64,000 nucleotides of DNA from a bacterium (lineage in GTDB: Bacteria; CSSED10-310; JAFGSJ01): assembly GCA_016934675.1 (NCBI GenBank), contig JAFGSJ010000152.1:29199-93198 (forward strand). The letters run 5' to 3'. Shown one piece after another: positions 1 to 10,885 of this stretch. The notes under the pieces are model-generated. The model searched no databases and was not told where the DNA came from. It saw only the letters and a list, made by a program, of their open reading frames with translations. Position numbers and translations under genes: made by a program. Every line of letters starts with the position of its first letter. Positions within the stretch are counted from its first letter, which is position 1.

Positions 1-63
1 ATTGGACGACGATTTTTAATTAAGACCACTCGAGAGGGTTTATGACTGTTTGCCCCTCTCTTT

Positions 64-102
64 GGTGAAGCGGCTGTGATCAGTCGCTTCACCTTTTTTT
101 TT
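64..102 (+). terminator. Rho-independent terminator
   Basis: GGTGAAGCG...CGCTTCACC stem followed by a run of T. Confidence 0.85.
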
Positions 103-253
103 GGGGCTGCGACGCTGCTCCGATCAAGAGCGTCCCCGCCTTCTCAAGCATCACCCTGTTCCGTGTTCTGACCGTTTGCTTTTTTCTCCAGATCACCGTA
201 TATTCTAACAAAGTCAGTATGAAAATCGTGAGGTAGTTCACGAGGATAATGAC

Positions 254-3200
254 ATGGTTTGTCCCCATCACCATCAAACCGCCCAACGCTTAGGGTTAAT
301 TGGGGCTATTATTTTTATGTCGGTACTGGTTTCCGGAATGATGTCCGGCAGCCTGGTCCAGGGTCAAATCGATACGGGGGTGAGCGGATCCAATCCTGAT
401 CAGGTGAGGGCACTGCTCGAGCGTGCAAACACTCAATTACAGATCGGAGATTTCTCTCGGGCTGAGACATTGTACCGTCAGGCCCTGGACCTGGAACGGG
501 CAGGACACGGTCCGAGCCTGACCACGGCCCGAATATTGGTTAATCTGGGTGCCCTTTATCAGGCCATGGGTGAGTTAACCCGGGCCCGTTCGCATTATGA
601 CCAGGCGATCTCTGTCTACGAGACAAACGGACTGGAAGATGGTGAACTGATTACTGTCTTGTCCAATCGGGCCTTGCTGGCAGAAACACAGGGCGGTTTT
701 GCCGAAGCGGAGCAAACCTGGCGTCGTATTCTCAATATTCAAGAACGAACCGCCCCTGATAGTCCCGGAGTGGCATCATCCCTGCACCAACTCGGGAAAT
801 ATGCCCAGTTGAATGCCGACAACATTGCTGCTAAAAAATTTTATCTGCGGGCCCTGGACCTGGAAAAACGATTCGATCCCAACAGTGAATATGTCGTCAC
901 TAATCTGGAAGCGTTGGTGGCTATAACCATTAACGACGGCGAATTCGAACAGGCCCTGGACTGCCTTGAACAGGCATTTTCGCTTGAAAAACAACGTAGT
1001 GCTGAAGGTGCCGTTTATGCCCGGCTCTTGAATCTGAAAGCTACAGTCAAGCGTGAGCAGGGTGAACTCGATCAGGCTGAAGCTTTGGCCCAAAAGGCCC
1101 TGGACATCCAGGGCCGAATGACACCACCGGACCTGGACCGGGCGGCAAGTCTGAGTAATCTTGGGCGTTTGGCTTTAATCAAGGGCGATTATAATCGGGC
1201 GGAACAGTTTTTAGACCAGGCCCGTCATATCCGCGAACAGTTGGTCCCTCAAAGTACCCAAATGGTAGCCAGTCTGACCGATTTGGGCAATCTGGCTTAT
1301 GCTCGAGGTGACTTGCATGCCGCGGAGCAACTCTACAATCGGGCCCTGGACCTTCAACAACTTCTCTTGCCACACAGTCAGGCAATAGCCATCAGCTTGA
1401 ACAATCTGGGGGGTGTTCTCCTGAATCGGGGAGATTTAGCCCAAGCCGAGGCATACTATCAGAAAGCTCTGGATTTGTTGTTGAAAATAGGCCCGACCCT
1501 GACTTTAACCGCGAATTCTTACAATAATCTGGGCATTGTTGCGGCCATGCGGACCGATTTCGTGACCGCGGAGCATTATTTTCAAAAAGCCACCGATGTC
1601 TGGAACCAGATTGCTCCCGGTTCACTCGAACGGGCCAGGTGCCTGACAAATCTGGGTGAATTATCCCGGGAAAAGGGCGATTATAATGAAGCTGAAAGGT
1701 ATCATCAAGAGGCCCTTGCTCTCACCCAAAGTGTTGCTCCCAACACCGAGATCATCACTCATTGTTACCATAATCTGGCGGATGTCTACCGTGCCCGGGG
1801 TGATGATGAGCAAGCAGAACGCTTGTATCATCTTGCGTTCGAACATAATGAAACGCTTGCTCCGGGTAGTTTGAATTCAACTTTCAGCCTCCACGATCTG
1901 GGACAAATCGCCCTGAAACGGCAACAGTACGATCTCGCTGAAAAGTATTACCGACAGGCCCAGACCATCCTGGAAAAACTGGCCCCGTTCAGTATCAATC
2001 TGGCCGAATGTTACCAAAGCCTTGGAAAGCTCGAACGGGAACGGCACAATCTGTCAAGAGCACGTGAATACCTTGAAAAGGCAGTGGCTTTGCTCGAAGG
2101 CCAAGCCAAACGACTGGGTGGCTCGAAACAGGACTGGCAGCAATTCAGGGAACATTATGACGATATGTACCGGGACCTGCTGGAAGTGCAAGTCGAGCTG
2201 GGGCTGTTTGTAGAAGCTTTTCACACTCTTGAACGCTCGAAGGCCCGTGTCCTGCTTGAAATACTCGCTGAACGCGACCTGCAGTTACCCCTCAGAGCCG
2301 AGACCGATATGCAGGATATACTCCGCGACATACAGACTGAATACGATCAAATTCAGGGCGAGCTGTCCCTCCTCGATTCCCGGACCGATACCCTACTCAT
2401 CAAACAGCACTTCGAGTCAATGCATCTCTGCCAGAAGAGGAAAGATGAGCTGATTGACAAAATCCGAAAGCAGTCTCCCGAATATGCCAGCCTTCATTAT
2501 CCCCAACCGCTGCAATTCGCCGATCTGGACAACGTGCTCGACCCGGGAACCGCATTGCTGGCCTATAAAGTCACACCGGCACTCACCTATGTGTTTTGTG
2601 TTTCAACCCAAAACCATGGCACAAAGTTAGCACTTACTTGCCTGAAGTTACCGGTGGGTTCGGTTGAACTACACCGAACGATTCGTCACTTTCTCGCCAT
2701 GGTCCGGGCCCGTGAATCGATATCCTCCCTGGAACAAGCTGGGAAAAAACTCTACGATCTGCTGATTGCACCAGCCGAAACGGCACTTGCCTCGAGTACA
2801 CGGTTACTCATTGTTCCTGACGGCCCGCTTTACAGCCTTCCCTTCGCAGCCCTGACCAGAACTTTACGGGCCGAACCCGGTGCAAAGAACATGGAAACCC
2901 GGGCCTATCTGATTTCCTGGAAACCCATCCATACTGTTGTATCGTTGACTGTCTATGCAGAACTCAGAAAAAACCGCAAGCCTATTCAGCCACCGGATTC
3001 GGAAAGCCTACTGATTGCTTTCGGTAATCCCGATTATCATGTCGCCGCCACAGCACAACCCGAACATAATCCCAATGTTCAACTGCGTTCACTTCTGGCC
3101 CGTGGGATTGTCCTCGAACCGCTTCCGGGCAGCCGTGCTGAGGTCGAGAGCATCTGTGCTCTCTTTGGTAGAAGTGCACGGATCTTTTTGGACGAGGCGG

Positions 3201-3703
3201 CAACCGAAGAGCAGGTCTATCAGCTACCCCGGACTACCCGTTTGCTGCATTTTGCTTGTCATGGTTTCATCGATGAACTCTTTCCACTGGATTCAGCCCT
3301 GGCCCTTTCCATACCCGGAGAAAACGGGTCGGGCCGGGAAAACGGCCTGCTTCAAGCCTGGGAAATATTTGAAAAAGTTCGTCTCGAGGCCGATCTGGTC
3401 ACCCTGTCAGCCTGCAATACCGCTCAGGGCAAACAGGTCAGTGGTGAAGGCATCATCGGTTTGACCAGGGCTTTTCAATATGCGGGAGCCAGATCAATCC
3501 TGGCTTCACTCTGGAGTGTCCCCGATATCTCGACTAAAGAACTGACGGTCCGATTCTACAATCATCTTCAAAACGGTAAGAGTAAGGACGAGGCCCTGCA
3601 AGCCGCACAGATGGACCTGCTCTCAAACCCGACACCCGGTCCAGATTCGACCAACCATCCCCTTCATTGGGCCGCCTTCAGCCTGATCGGCGATTGGAAA
3701 TAG
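254..3703 (+). CDS. TPR-repeat protein with C-terminal CHAT (caspase-like) domain and N-terminal hydrophobic/signal segment
   Basis: Many TPR units; CHAT His in LLHFACHGF and Cys in LVTLSACNTAQG, followed by GEGIIGLTRAFQYAGARSILASLWSV. Confidence 0.9.
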   Translation: MVCPHHHQTAQRLGLIGAIIFMSVLVSGMMSGSLVQGQIDTGVSGSNPDQVRALLERANTQLQIGDFSRAETLYRQALDLERAGHGPSLTTARILVNLGALYQAMGELTRARSHYDQAISVYETNGLEDGELITVLSNRALLAETQGGFAEAEQTWRRILNIQERTAPDSPGVASSLHQLGKYAQLNADNIAAKKFYLRALDLEKRFDPNSEYVVTNLEALVAITINDGEFEQALDCLEQAFSLEKQRSAEGAVYARLLNLKATVKREQGELDQAEALAQKALDIQGRMTPPDLDRAASLSNLGRLALIKGDYNRAEQFLDQARHIREQLVPQSTQMVASLTDLGNLAYARGDLHAAEQLYNRALDLQQLLLPHSQAIAISLNNLGGVLLNRGDLAQAEAYYQKALDLLLKIGPTLTLTANSYNNLGIVAAMRTDFVTAEHYFQKATDVWNQIAPGSLERARCLTNLGELSREKGDYNEAERYHQEALALTQSVAPNTEIITHCYHNLADVYRARGDDEQAERLYHLAFEHNETLAPGSLNSTFSLHDLGQIALKRQQYDLAEKYYRQAQTILEKLAPFSINLAECYQSLGKLERERHNLSRAREYLEKAVALLEGQAKRLGGSKQDWQQFREHYDDMYRDLLEVQVELGLFVEAFHTLERSKARVLLEILAERDLQLPLRAETDMQDILRDIQTEYDQIQGELSLLDSRTDTLLIKQHFESMHLCQKRKDELIDKIRKQSPEYASLHYPQPLQFADLDNVLDPGTALLAYKVTPALTYVFCVSTQNHGTKLALTCLKLPVGSVELHRTIRHFLAMVRARESISSLEQAGKKLYDLLIAPAETALASSTRLLIVPDGPLYSLPFAALTRTLRAEPGAKNMETRAYLISWKPIHTVVSLTVYAELRKNRKPIQPPDSESLLIAFGNPDYHVAATAQPEHNPNVQLRSLLARGIVLEPLPGSRAEVESICALFGRSARIFLDEAATEEQVYQLPRTTRLLHFACHGFIDELFPLDSALALSIPGENGSGRENGLLQAWEIFEKVRLEADLVTLSACNTAQGKQVSGEGIIGLTRAFQYAGARSILASLWSVPDISTKELTVRFYNHLQNGKSKDEALQAAQMDLLSNPTPGPDSTNHPLHWAAFSLIGDWK

Positions 3704-3715
3704 CTACGGACCCGG

Positions 3716-4909
3716 TCAATTTCTCTTTTTCCCAGTCTGTGGTAATGATTCAAACCGGCTGTTTTTCAGCAGTCTCTTGATGAAGATCAGGAAATATTTC
3801 CAGCGACAGCATGAACCGAGGAAGGCGATGGCCTGGTATGGCGGAAAAATGACCCGGAGAGCGCTTGAGCAAACCTGGCCCAGATGCGGGACCAGAAAAC
3901 GGGCTGCCAGCTTCCGGCGATATATCCCCGCTCCAGGTTCGAGCGGGATATTAACCAGCCGGACAAGGGCCTGTTTTTGAATGAAAGTTGGCCTGTTCAG
4001 GGGAGTCGACCAACACGATGATGGCCCCAGATACTGTTCGAGTTGACCGCAGATGGCCAACCAGCATATCTGCAGATCAAAAGACCGGGCCAATTCGGCC
4101 CGTTCGGTCTGATCAGGCAAGACCCAACTACTCCAGGCACAGTCGATCAGGGTTTTGAACTCGCCGTAACTGTGTTCGTGATGGTGAATGATCAGATAGA
4201 GCCATAATCCCTCAAGCGACAGATCGGAACCGTCCTCGAGCCATAGTCGTTCATCTGACCAGAACCGTTCCGAAAAGAGGACAAACCGGTCCGGCTGGAC
4301 CGGATACCAGTGCAATTCAAGCAACAGTCCGCTGTGCTGTTTGATAAGTTTGAGATGATGCGATTTAGCCTTTTCGTGGGCCACTATCTCGGTTGCTGGC
4401 AAAGAATATCCGTTATGTACCAGTAAATCGAGAACGAGGTCTCTATCGGCGAGCTTGACCAGCAGATCGAGATCGGCCATGACCCGTCGGCCCGATCCTC
4501 CATAAATCCGGTCCTCAAGTCGCGGCCCCTTCAAGGGCAGATACCAGATGCCCTTCTGCGAAAGCAAAGTTTCCAGAAATTCGAGTTCCTCCCGAAGCGA
4601 GTTGCTATTGAGCAGTGCCGCCAGATGTAATTTTTTCAGTGCTGCATGAAGGGATGCAACTCGCTGGCGGACCAGCTCCTCATTGGGGCCGAAGTCGGTC
4701 CCAAGACTTGGTAACGCCTCATACATCAGCGGGGCCAGACTGAACTGCCGAGCCCAAAACAGACAACGTTCACCTGAAAAATCAGCCCGGGACAGCAGGG
4801 CCACTATTCTATCCCCGACCGTGCTCAAATCCGGGTGACAGCTCGTGATTACAAATTGTAATTCCGGACTGAGGGATTGTATCTGTTTACCCGGTGCTTC
4901 CCCATTCAT
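3716..4909 (-). CDS. Nucleotidyltransferase family protein (uncharacterised NTP_transf_5-like)
   Basis: KGPRLEDRIYGGSGRRVMADLDLLVKLAD motif; ELHWYPV. Confidence 0.75.
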   Translation of the reverse strand: MNGEAPGKQIQSLSPELQFVITSCHPDLSTVGDRIVALLSRADFSGERCLFWARQFSLAPLMYEALPSLGTDFGPNEELVRQRVASLHAALKKLHLAALLNSNSLREELEFLETLLSQKGIWYLPLKGPRLEDRIYGGSGRRVMADLDLLVKLADRDLVLDLLVHNGYSLPATEIVAHEKAKSHHLKLIKQHSGLLLELHWYPVQPDRFVLFSERFWSDERLWLEDGSDLSLEGLWLYLIIHHHEHSYGEFKTLIDCAWSSWVLPDQTERAELARSFDLQICWLAICGQLEQYLGPSSCWSTPLNRPTFIQKQALVRLVNIPLEPGAGIYRRKLAARFLVPHLGQVCSSALRVIFPPYQAIAFLGSCCRWKYFLIFIKRLLKNSRFESLPQTGKKRN

Positions 4910-5186
4910 GGACGAGTCTTTCTTTTGTTTGATCGAGTCGGTGATGAATCTCGGTAATCTGTAGTATTCGGCTTATCACAGCTCAACTGTCGCATGGTGA
5001 GCTGTTTGTCAAGTTCCCTGATTCAGGGTGTGGATTAATCAAATCTTTATTGACTTGATATCAGGCAGCATTTTTGTCTACAATCAAGAAACCGATTCGT
5101 GACAAGTGCACTATATTTGCATATTACCGATCAGTACTATATGAAACAAGGTTGTTCTGACACAATCGCAATCGGATGGATGCGCC

Positions 5187-6272
5187 ATGACCTCAACTCT
5201 CTATGAATTGCAAAAAAAACTCTACTATACTCTGGCTGCCTTGGCCGCCATTTTTGTGGTTGGAACAATCGGTTTCAAACTGATCGGGGGAGAAAACTGG
5301 TCGATTCTCGATTCTCTGTATATGACCGTTATTACTATAACGACGGTCGGTTTTGGTGAAATACATGACTTGACCAATAATCCCGCTGCCCGGATATTTA
5401 CAATATTTATGCTCCTGTTCGGCATGGGAGTATTGGCATATGGCGTTGGAAATATAACCGCTTTTATCGTCGAAGGAAATTTGATGCATATCATGTGGAG
5501 GCGTCAGACCATGAGAGAGATTAATCGGATGAAAAACCACATCATTGTGTGTGGTGCCGGAGAGATAGGTCACCATGTTATCGAGGAATTTCAAAAAATC
5601 GCAATCAATTTTGTGATCATCGAGAAAAACAGTGAAATCGTCGCAAATCTTCGTGAAAAACTGAATGTTTCCATACTTCAGGGCGACGCAACAGACGACG
5701 ATATCCTGATCGAGGCGGGAATTAATAAGGCCGCAGGGATCATTTCCACACTTCACTCGGATAAAGACAATTTATTCATTACCGTGTCGGCCCGGCAACT
5801 GAATCCCTCCATTCGCATTGTCGTTCATGCCGTCGATCAGGCCGCCCACAAAAAATTGGTCCGTAGTGGGGCCAATGCGGCCGTATCGACCAATTCCATC
5901 GGAGCAATGCGTCTGGCTTCCGAGATGGTCCGACCGACAGTGGTCAATTTTCTCGATCAGATGCTGCGACTTAAGGAACAAACGATCAGGATCGAAGAGG
6001 TGACCATTAAACCGAAATCAGACCTGATCGATCAGAGTCTTTACGGCGCAAATATCGGGAAAAAAACCGGCGTTCTAGTCATCGCCATCAGAAACATGGA
6101 ATCGAATCAATTCGTCTATACCTTTTCAAAAGAACTCAGATTGAAAAAGAATGATATTTTGGTGGCTTTGGGTACGGTCGACCAAATTAAAAAATTGAGG
6201 GAACTGGCCGGCTACGAGGACGATGAAGCCATTTCCCTCGATGCAGCGGGCAATCCGAGCGAGGCAACCTAG
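5187..6272 (+). CDS. Potassium channel protein with RCK/TrkA-N domain
   Basis: Selectivity filter TTVGFGE between two TM segments; NAD-binding IIVCGAGEIGHHV. Confidence 0.92.
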   Translation: MTSTLYELQKKLYYTLAALAAIFVVGTIGFKLIGGENWSILDSLYMTVITITTVGFGEIHDLTNNPAARIFTIFMLLFGMGVLAYGVGNITAFIVEGNLMHIMWRRQTMREINRMKNHIIVCGAGEIGHHVIEEFQKIAINFVIIEKNSEIVANLREKLNVSILQGDATDDDILIEAGINKAAGIISTLHSDKDNLFITVSARQLNPSIRIVVHAVDQAAHKKLVRSGANAAVSTNSIGAMRLASEMVRPTVVNFLDQMLRLKEQTIRIEEVTIKPKSDLIDQSLYGANIGKKTGVLVIAIRNMESNQFVYTFSKELRLKKNDILVALGTVDQIKKLRELAGYEDDEAISLDAAGNPSEAT

Positions 6273-6324
6273 CCCCGCAGATGACACAAGCTCTTGTTCA
6301 CAGTTGAGCTCCAAGGGATAGAAA

Positions 6325-8772
6325 TCATGTATCCTGTTGGACCTGTTTGGCTCGCCAAATATTCTGGGCATATTCCTGAATGGCCCGGTCACTGGAAAAT
6401 TTGCCACAGCGGGCCACGTTGAGTACTGCCATACGGTTCCAGTCCTTCCTGTTCAGATACATGGCCGCCACCCGGTCCTGGCAATCAATATATGCCTGAT
6501 AGTCCGCCAACACAAAATAGCGGTCGCCATCGCCGAGAAGAGTGTTGACGATCGGATGGAACAGATCGGGTGCCCCGGGTGAAAAATAACCATCACTGAG
6601 CTGATTGATGATCTGGCTCAGTTGCTCGTTCTGTTCAAGGATATCGACCGGATTGTAATGCGGCCGGTAATCACGGATTTCCTGGGCATTCAGTCCGAAC
6701 AGGAAGAAATTATCCGGACCGACTTCCTCACGAATCTCGACATTAGCCCCATCCAAAGTCCCGATGGTCAGGGCCCCGTTCAGGGCAAACTTCATGTTTC
6801 CCGTGCCCGAAGCTTCATAGCCCGCCGTGGAAATCTGTTCTGATAAGTCGGCTGCCGGTATCAGAATCTGAGCTAACGATACGGTGTAATTGGGAGCGAA
6901 GACAATCTGGAGTTTCTCCCGAACCTTCGGATGAGCCTGGACGATATCCGCGACACAATGGATCAATTTGATGATCAACTTGGACATAAAATAGCCCGGG
7001 GCCGATTTTCCGGCGAAGATAATGGCTCGGGGCACACTCTCATATTCGGGTCTGTTCTCGAGCACTCTGTTATAGAGCGTTATCGCGTGCAAAATATTGA
7101 GCAATTGACGCTTGTATTCGTGAAAACGTTTGGCCTGACAATCAAACATGAAATCAGGATTGACAAGGATATCAACAGTTTTTTTGAGATAGTCCGAGAA
7201 CTTTTCTTTATTCATCTTCTTGATCTGTTGAAACTGTTCGATAAAAACCGGGTCGATCGCAAACGGTTCGAGTTCACGCAAGCGGGTCAAATCTTTCAAC
7301 CAGCCGGTCCCGATACTGTCCGTGATCAAAGTGGACAGGGAGGGGTTGGCCTCGAGCACCCAGCGCCGTGGCGTGACGCCATTGGTCACATTGGTGAATT
7401 TGTCGGGCCACATTTGTTGAAAATCGGGAAAGACGGACTGCTGCAGTATGGCCGAGTGTAGTGCGGAAACACCATTGACCGTGTGCGAACCGGTAATGGC
7501 CAGGCGGGACATGTGCACCAGTCCGCGACCATGACGGGTGATGATCGCCTGATTTTCTTTACGGGCGGGCTCATTGGGGAAGCGATACGAAATCTGGACC
7601 AATAAACGGCGATTGATCTCCTGAATGATCTGAAGGTGACGCGGCAGCAGGTTCCCAATAATGTCCTCGGACCACATCTCCAGGGCCTCGGGTAATATTG
7701 TATGGTTCGTGTACGAGAAAGAGCGGGTCGTGATCGACCAAGCCTCATCCCACTCGAAGTTATGTTCATCGACCAGAATGCGCATCAACTCGGGAATAGC
7801 AATAGACGGATGTGTATCATTGAGCTGAATGGCGACCTTGTCCGGAAATTCATTGAAATCCTTATGAAATTTTCGGTAGCGTCGAATGATGTCCTTTAAG
7901 GTGGCAGACACAAAAAAGTATTGCTGCTTGAGGCGTAATTCCTTACCTGCCAGCGATTGGTCATTGGGGTAGAGGACCTTCGAGATCGACTCGGTCCGGC
8001 TTTTATCGTCCACGGCCCTGACATAATCGCCACTGTTGAAGTAGTCGAGATTGAATTCACGCGTTGATTTAGCAGACCAGAGCCGGAGGGTATTGACTAC
8101 ATTATTGTGATAACCGACAACCGGATAATCATAGGCCATGGCCATGACATTCTCGCTATTGACCCACTCCATCCGTAAACGATCGTTTCGCGAAACCGAA
8201 CTGTTGACCTTGCCGTAAAAACTAACCATGTACAGGATTTCAGGGCGGGCCAATTCCCAGACATTGCCGTAGCGTAACCAGTTATCAGGGGTCTCGACCT
8301 GGTGCCCATCTAGGATTCGTTGGAAAAAGATACCATATTCGTAGCGAATACCATAGCCATAACCGGGATAACCCAGCGAGGCCATGGAGTCGAGAAAACA
8401 GGCGGCCAGACGTCCCAAACCACCATTACCCAGACCAGCATCCCATTCCAAGTCGATGATCTGCTGCCGATCGAGTTCGAGTTTGGTCAATGTCTGCTCG
8501 AACTCTCGCTCGAGACCCAAATTCAATATGTTATTCATGAGTAAGCGGCCCAGTAAAAACTCGAGTGAGAGATAATAAATCCGCTTGGCGTCAACTTCAT
8601 AATACTTTTGCTGTGTCCTGATCCATCGCTCAGCGATGAAATTCCGGGCCGCCATGGCCACGGAAACGTATCGATCTCGTTCCGTCGCAGAATACTGGTC
8701 CTTGGCCTGGGTATAACAGAGGTGGTCCAGAATCATTTGCTCGACCAAAGCACTTGTCCCTTTTGCTGTCAT
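6325..8772 (-). CDS. glgP: Glycogen/starch phosphorylase; start taken at MTAKGTSALVEQ rather than the upstream in-frame Met
   Basis: YYLSLEFLLGRLL, GNGGLGRLAACFLDS, EASGTGNMKFALNGALTIGTLDGANVEI. Confidence 0.95.
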   Translation of the reverse strand: MTAKGTSALVEQMILDHLCYTQAKDQYSATERDRYVSVAMAARNFIAERWIRTQQKYYEVDAKRIYYLSLEFLLGRLLMNNILNLGLEREFEQTLTKLELDRQQIIDLEWDAGLGNGGLGRLAACFLDSMASLGYPGYGYGIRYEYGIFFQRILDGHQVETPDNWLRYGNVWELARPEILYMVSFYGKVNSSVSRNDRLRMEWVNSENVMAMAYDYPVVGYHNNVVNTLRLWSAKSTREFNLDYFNSGDYVRAVDDKSRTESISKVLYPNDQSLAGKELRLKQQYFFVSATLKDIIRRYRKFHKDFNEFPDKVAIQLNDTHPSIAIPELMRILVDEHNFEWDEAWSITTRSFSYTNHTILPEALEMWSEDIIGNLLPRHLQIIQEINRRLLVQISYRFPNEPARKENQAIITRHGRGLVHMSRLAITGSHTVNGVSALHSAILQQSVFPDFQQMWPDKFTNVTNGVTPRRWVLEANPSLSTLITDSIGTGWLKDLTRLRELEPFAIDPVFIEQFQQIKKMNKEKFSDYLKKTVDILVNPDFMFDCQAKRFHEYKRQLLNILHAITLYNRVLENRPEYESVPRAIIFAGKSAPGYFMSKLIIKLIHCVADIVQAHPKVREKLQIVFAPNYTVSLAQILIPAADLSEQISTAGYEASGTGNMKFALNGALTIGTLDGANVEIREEVGPDNFFLFGLNAQEIRDYRPHYNPVDILEQNEQLSQIINQLSDGYFSPGAPDLFHPIVNTLLGDGDRYFVLADYQAYIDCQDRVAAMYLNRKDWNRMAVLNVARCGKFSSDRAIQEYAQNIWRAKQVQQDT

Positions 8773-8917
8773 GTTCCCCTCACTTATGCTGGGCCCTAGT
8801 CCGGGTTTCGCGGGTTTCGAGGTCCGGGTTCCCTGTTCCTTACTAGGACAGTCCCGGTCCAACCGACCTTGGCCCATCATAGCATGCTTCGCGCCCCGAT
8901 GTAAAGGTGCCCATTGA

Positions 8918-10885
8918 TCAGGATATCTTTTGGACCGTGTCTTTTCTGCCCGTGGTAGTATCCAATAAAAAAAAGCCCCCGACAAAAAAGACGATACCTA
9001 GGACGGTACTGCTCGTCAGAGAAAATTCTTGAACGAAAAAATGCAGCACCGTATCCTGAGTTTGAGACAGGAAGGTCAGGAGAACATTGTGCACCGTATG
9101 CAGAATGATCGACAGAAAGAGTGAGCCGGTCTGCAATCGAATATAGGTATAGACAAAGCCGATACAGGCGGTCGGTATCAAACGATAGATATTGAAATGA
9201 AGGAGACCAAAGAGTATACCGACCATGAGGACGACCCGCCATTTATTCCAGGTGCGTGAAAAAGCCCCGGTCAATGTCCCGCGAAACAGGATTTCTTCGC
9301 AGAACCCGGCCGAGAGTCCGAAGGTCAGGATGGTCACCCAGGCGGGATAATCCGAACCGAACAGGGCCTGGGAGAAATCCTCGAAGAACGATTTGGGAGC
9401 GGGAATCAACCAGTTTTGAAAAGTCATGATCAGCGGTAATGAAGCCAGCAATCCCAACTCGAACAGCAAAGCCGCGACCAACTGTCTGACCCGAAAGGAT
9501 CTCAGTCCGAGAAATGAAATGTACTCAAATCTGTTCATTCTGACGAAGAGCAGGGCCGGCAAGGCGATCAGAAAAATCTGGGTCAACCATAAGCCGATAA
9601 TCAGGTCCTTTTGTTGGACCAGTGAACCCAAAAAATAGATCAGCAGGAAAACGATACCGAAAAGAATGAAAGCCTGCTTCTGATAGTTCCGGCTTTCACT
9701 GGGAATGACGAGCCTGCTGCCCGGCAGGATTGTTTCACGATCAAGAATACGGGCAGCCAGACGCAACAGGAAAAACGCATAGACACAACTGCTGATAAAG
9801 GCGATTGTCAGGCTGGGCCAATGATAAATGCCCGACAACACCTCCTTGATGGCAATCGCCAATGAGCTGACCGGGACGAGACAGATGAATGAGGCAAGCT
9901 TGATGTTAGGCATCAGGGCCGGGACCGCGGGAAGCATGCCCAACAGGACGAAAGGCATCACGTAGTATTGGCCTTCCTTGAAGGTGTCAGCGTAGCTGGC
10001 AATGATCATCAGGGCCGCGCTGAAAAGCACCGACATGGGCACCGTAAACAGCATCATCAACACAACATCGCTCAGCCCCAGATTGAAAGCCACGCCTTTC
10101 ATGAGCGGAATATCCATAATATTCAGGACCAGGGTCAGGTAAATGCCGAAAAGATTGATAGCCGCCGAAATGCACGCGATAAAGCACACCACCAGAAACT
10201 TGCCCCAGATAATGCTTTCCCGACCGATGGGAGCCAGGAGCAAGGTCTCGAGCGTGCCCCTTTCCTTCTCGCCCGATATCAAATCAACGGCGGCAAAGGA
10301 CGCCCCGGACAGAATCATCAGGATCATGAGCAAGGGGACTATTTTCCCGGCCAGATACCCGCTTTTCTGGCGATCGGTCGAAATATCGACGATGTTCGTC
10401 TCGATCATTTCGTCGAGATTATAGGCCAGGCCATGCTGGTTGAAGGTCGCCGTGATATATTCGTTCTTGCTGTCCTCGAGGATCGTCTTGACTTTGCTCA
10501 GGGCCTGTCGGGAGAGGTCCTCGACCCCGGAAAAAGACAGCATGACCAGCACCGGCGATTCGCCATGCTTCGGACTGCATTCAACCCAGAGATGAATATC
10601 ATTCTTTTCCAGGGCTTGCTCAGGATTCGGGACATCAAGGACCTTGATCTTCTGCTCGCTTTCCTGAATCGATCTCCTCAACCAGTCCGTTTCACCGGTT
10701 AAAGAAATGTTCAGCGACTCTTGTTCGAGCTTGTTGAGTTGGGTGGTCATCAATCGATTGACCCCACCCAGGATGAGTGGATAGATGAGTATGGGCAGGA
10801 CAATGGCCAGGAAAATGATGACCTTTTCCTTCATCAGGTCCCGCAATTCCTGAAGAAAGATGATTCTGATCTCAGACCATCTCAT
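8918..10885 (-). CDS. ABC-2 type permease fused to a CPBP (CAAX-type) intramembrane protease
   Basis: NatB-like N-terminal half (SGEKERGTLETLLLAPI); C-terminal EEILFRGTLTGAF and HxxxN-type CPBP motifs. Confidence 0.85.
   Translation of the reverse strand: MRWSEIRIIFLQELRDLMKEKVIIFLAIVLPILIYPLILGGVNRLMTTQLNKLEQESLNISLTGETDWLRRSIQESEQKIKVLDVPNPEQALEKNDIHLWVECSPKHGESPVLVMLSFSGVEDLSRQALSKVKTILEDSKNEYITATFNQHGLAYNLDEMIETNIVDISTDRQKSGYLAGKIVPLLMILMILSGASFAAVDLISGEKERGTLETLLLAPIGRESIIWGKFLVVCFIACISAAINLFGIYLTLVLNIMDIPLMKGVAFNLGLSDVVLMMLFTVPMSVLFSAALMIIASYADTFKEGQYYVMPFVLLGMLPAVPALMPNIKLASFICLVPVSSLAIAIKEVLSGIYHWPSLTIAFISSCVYAFFLLRLAARILDRETILPGSRLVIPSESRNYQKQAFILFGIVFLLIYFLGSLVQQKDLIIGLWLTQIFLIALPALLFVRMNRFEYISFLGLRSFRVRQLVAALLFELGLLASLPLIMTFQNWLIPAPKSFFEDFSQALFGSDYPAWVTILTFGLSAGFCEEILFRGTLTGAFSRTWNKWRVVLMVGILFGLLHFNIYRLIPTACIGFVYTYIRLQTGSLFLSIILHTVHNVLLTFLSQTQDTVLHFFVQEFSLTSSTVLGIVFFVGGFFLLDTTTGRKDTVQKIS

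Noticed and set aside
9968-10702. 244-aa plus-strand ORF opposite the ABC permease
   Set aside because: His/Gln-rich antisense shadow of a well-supported gene; the same applies to most other antisense ORFs in the track
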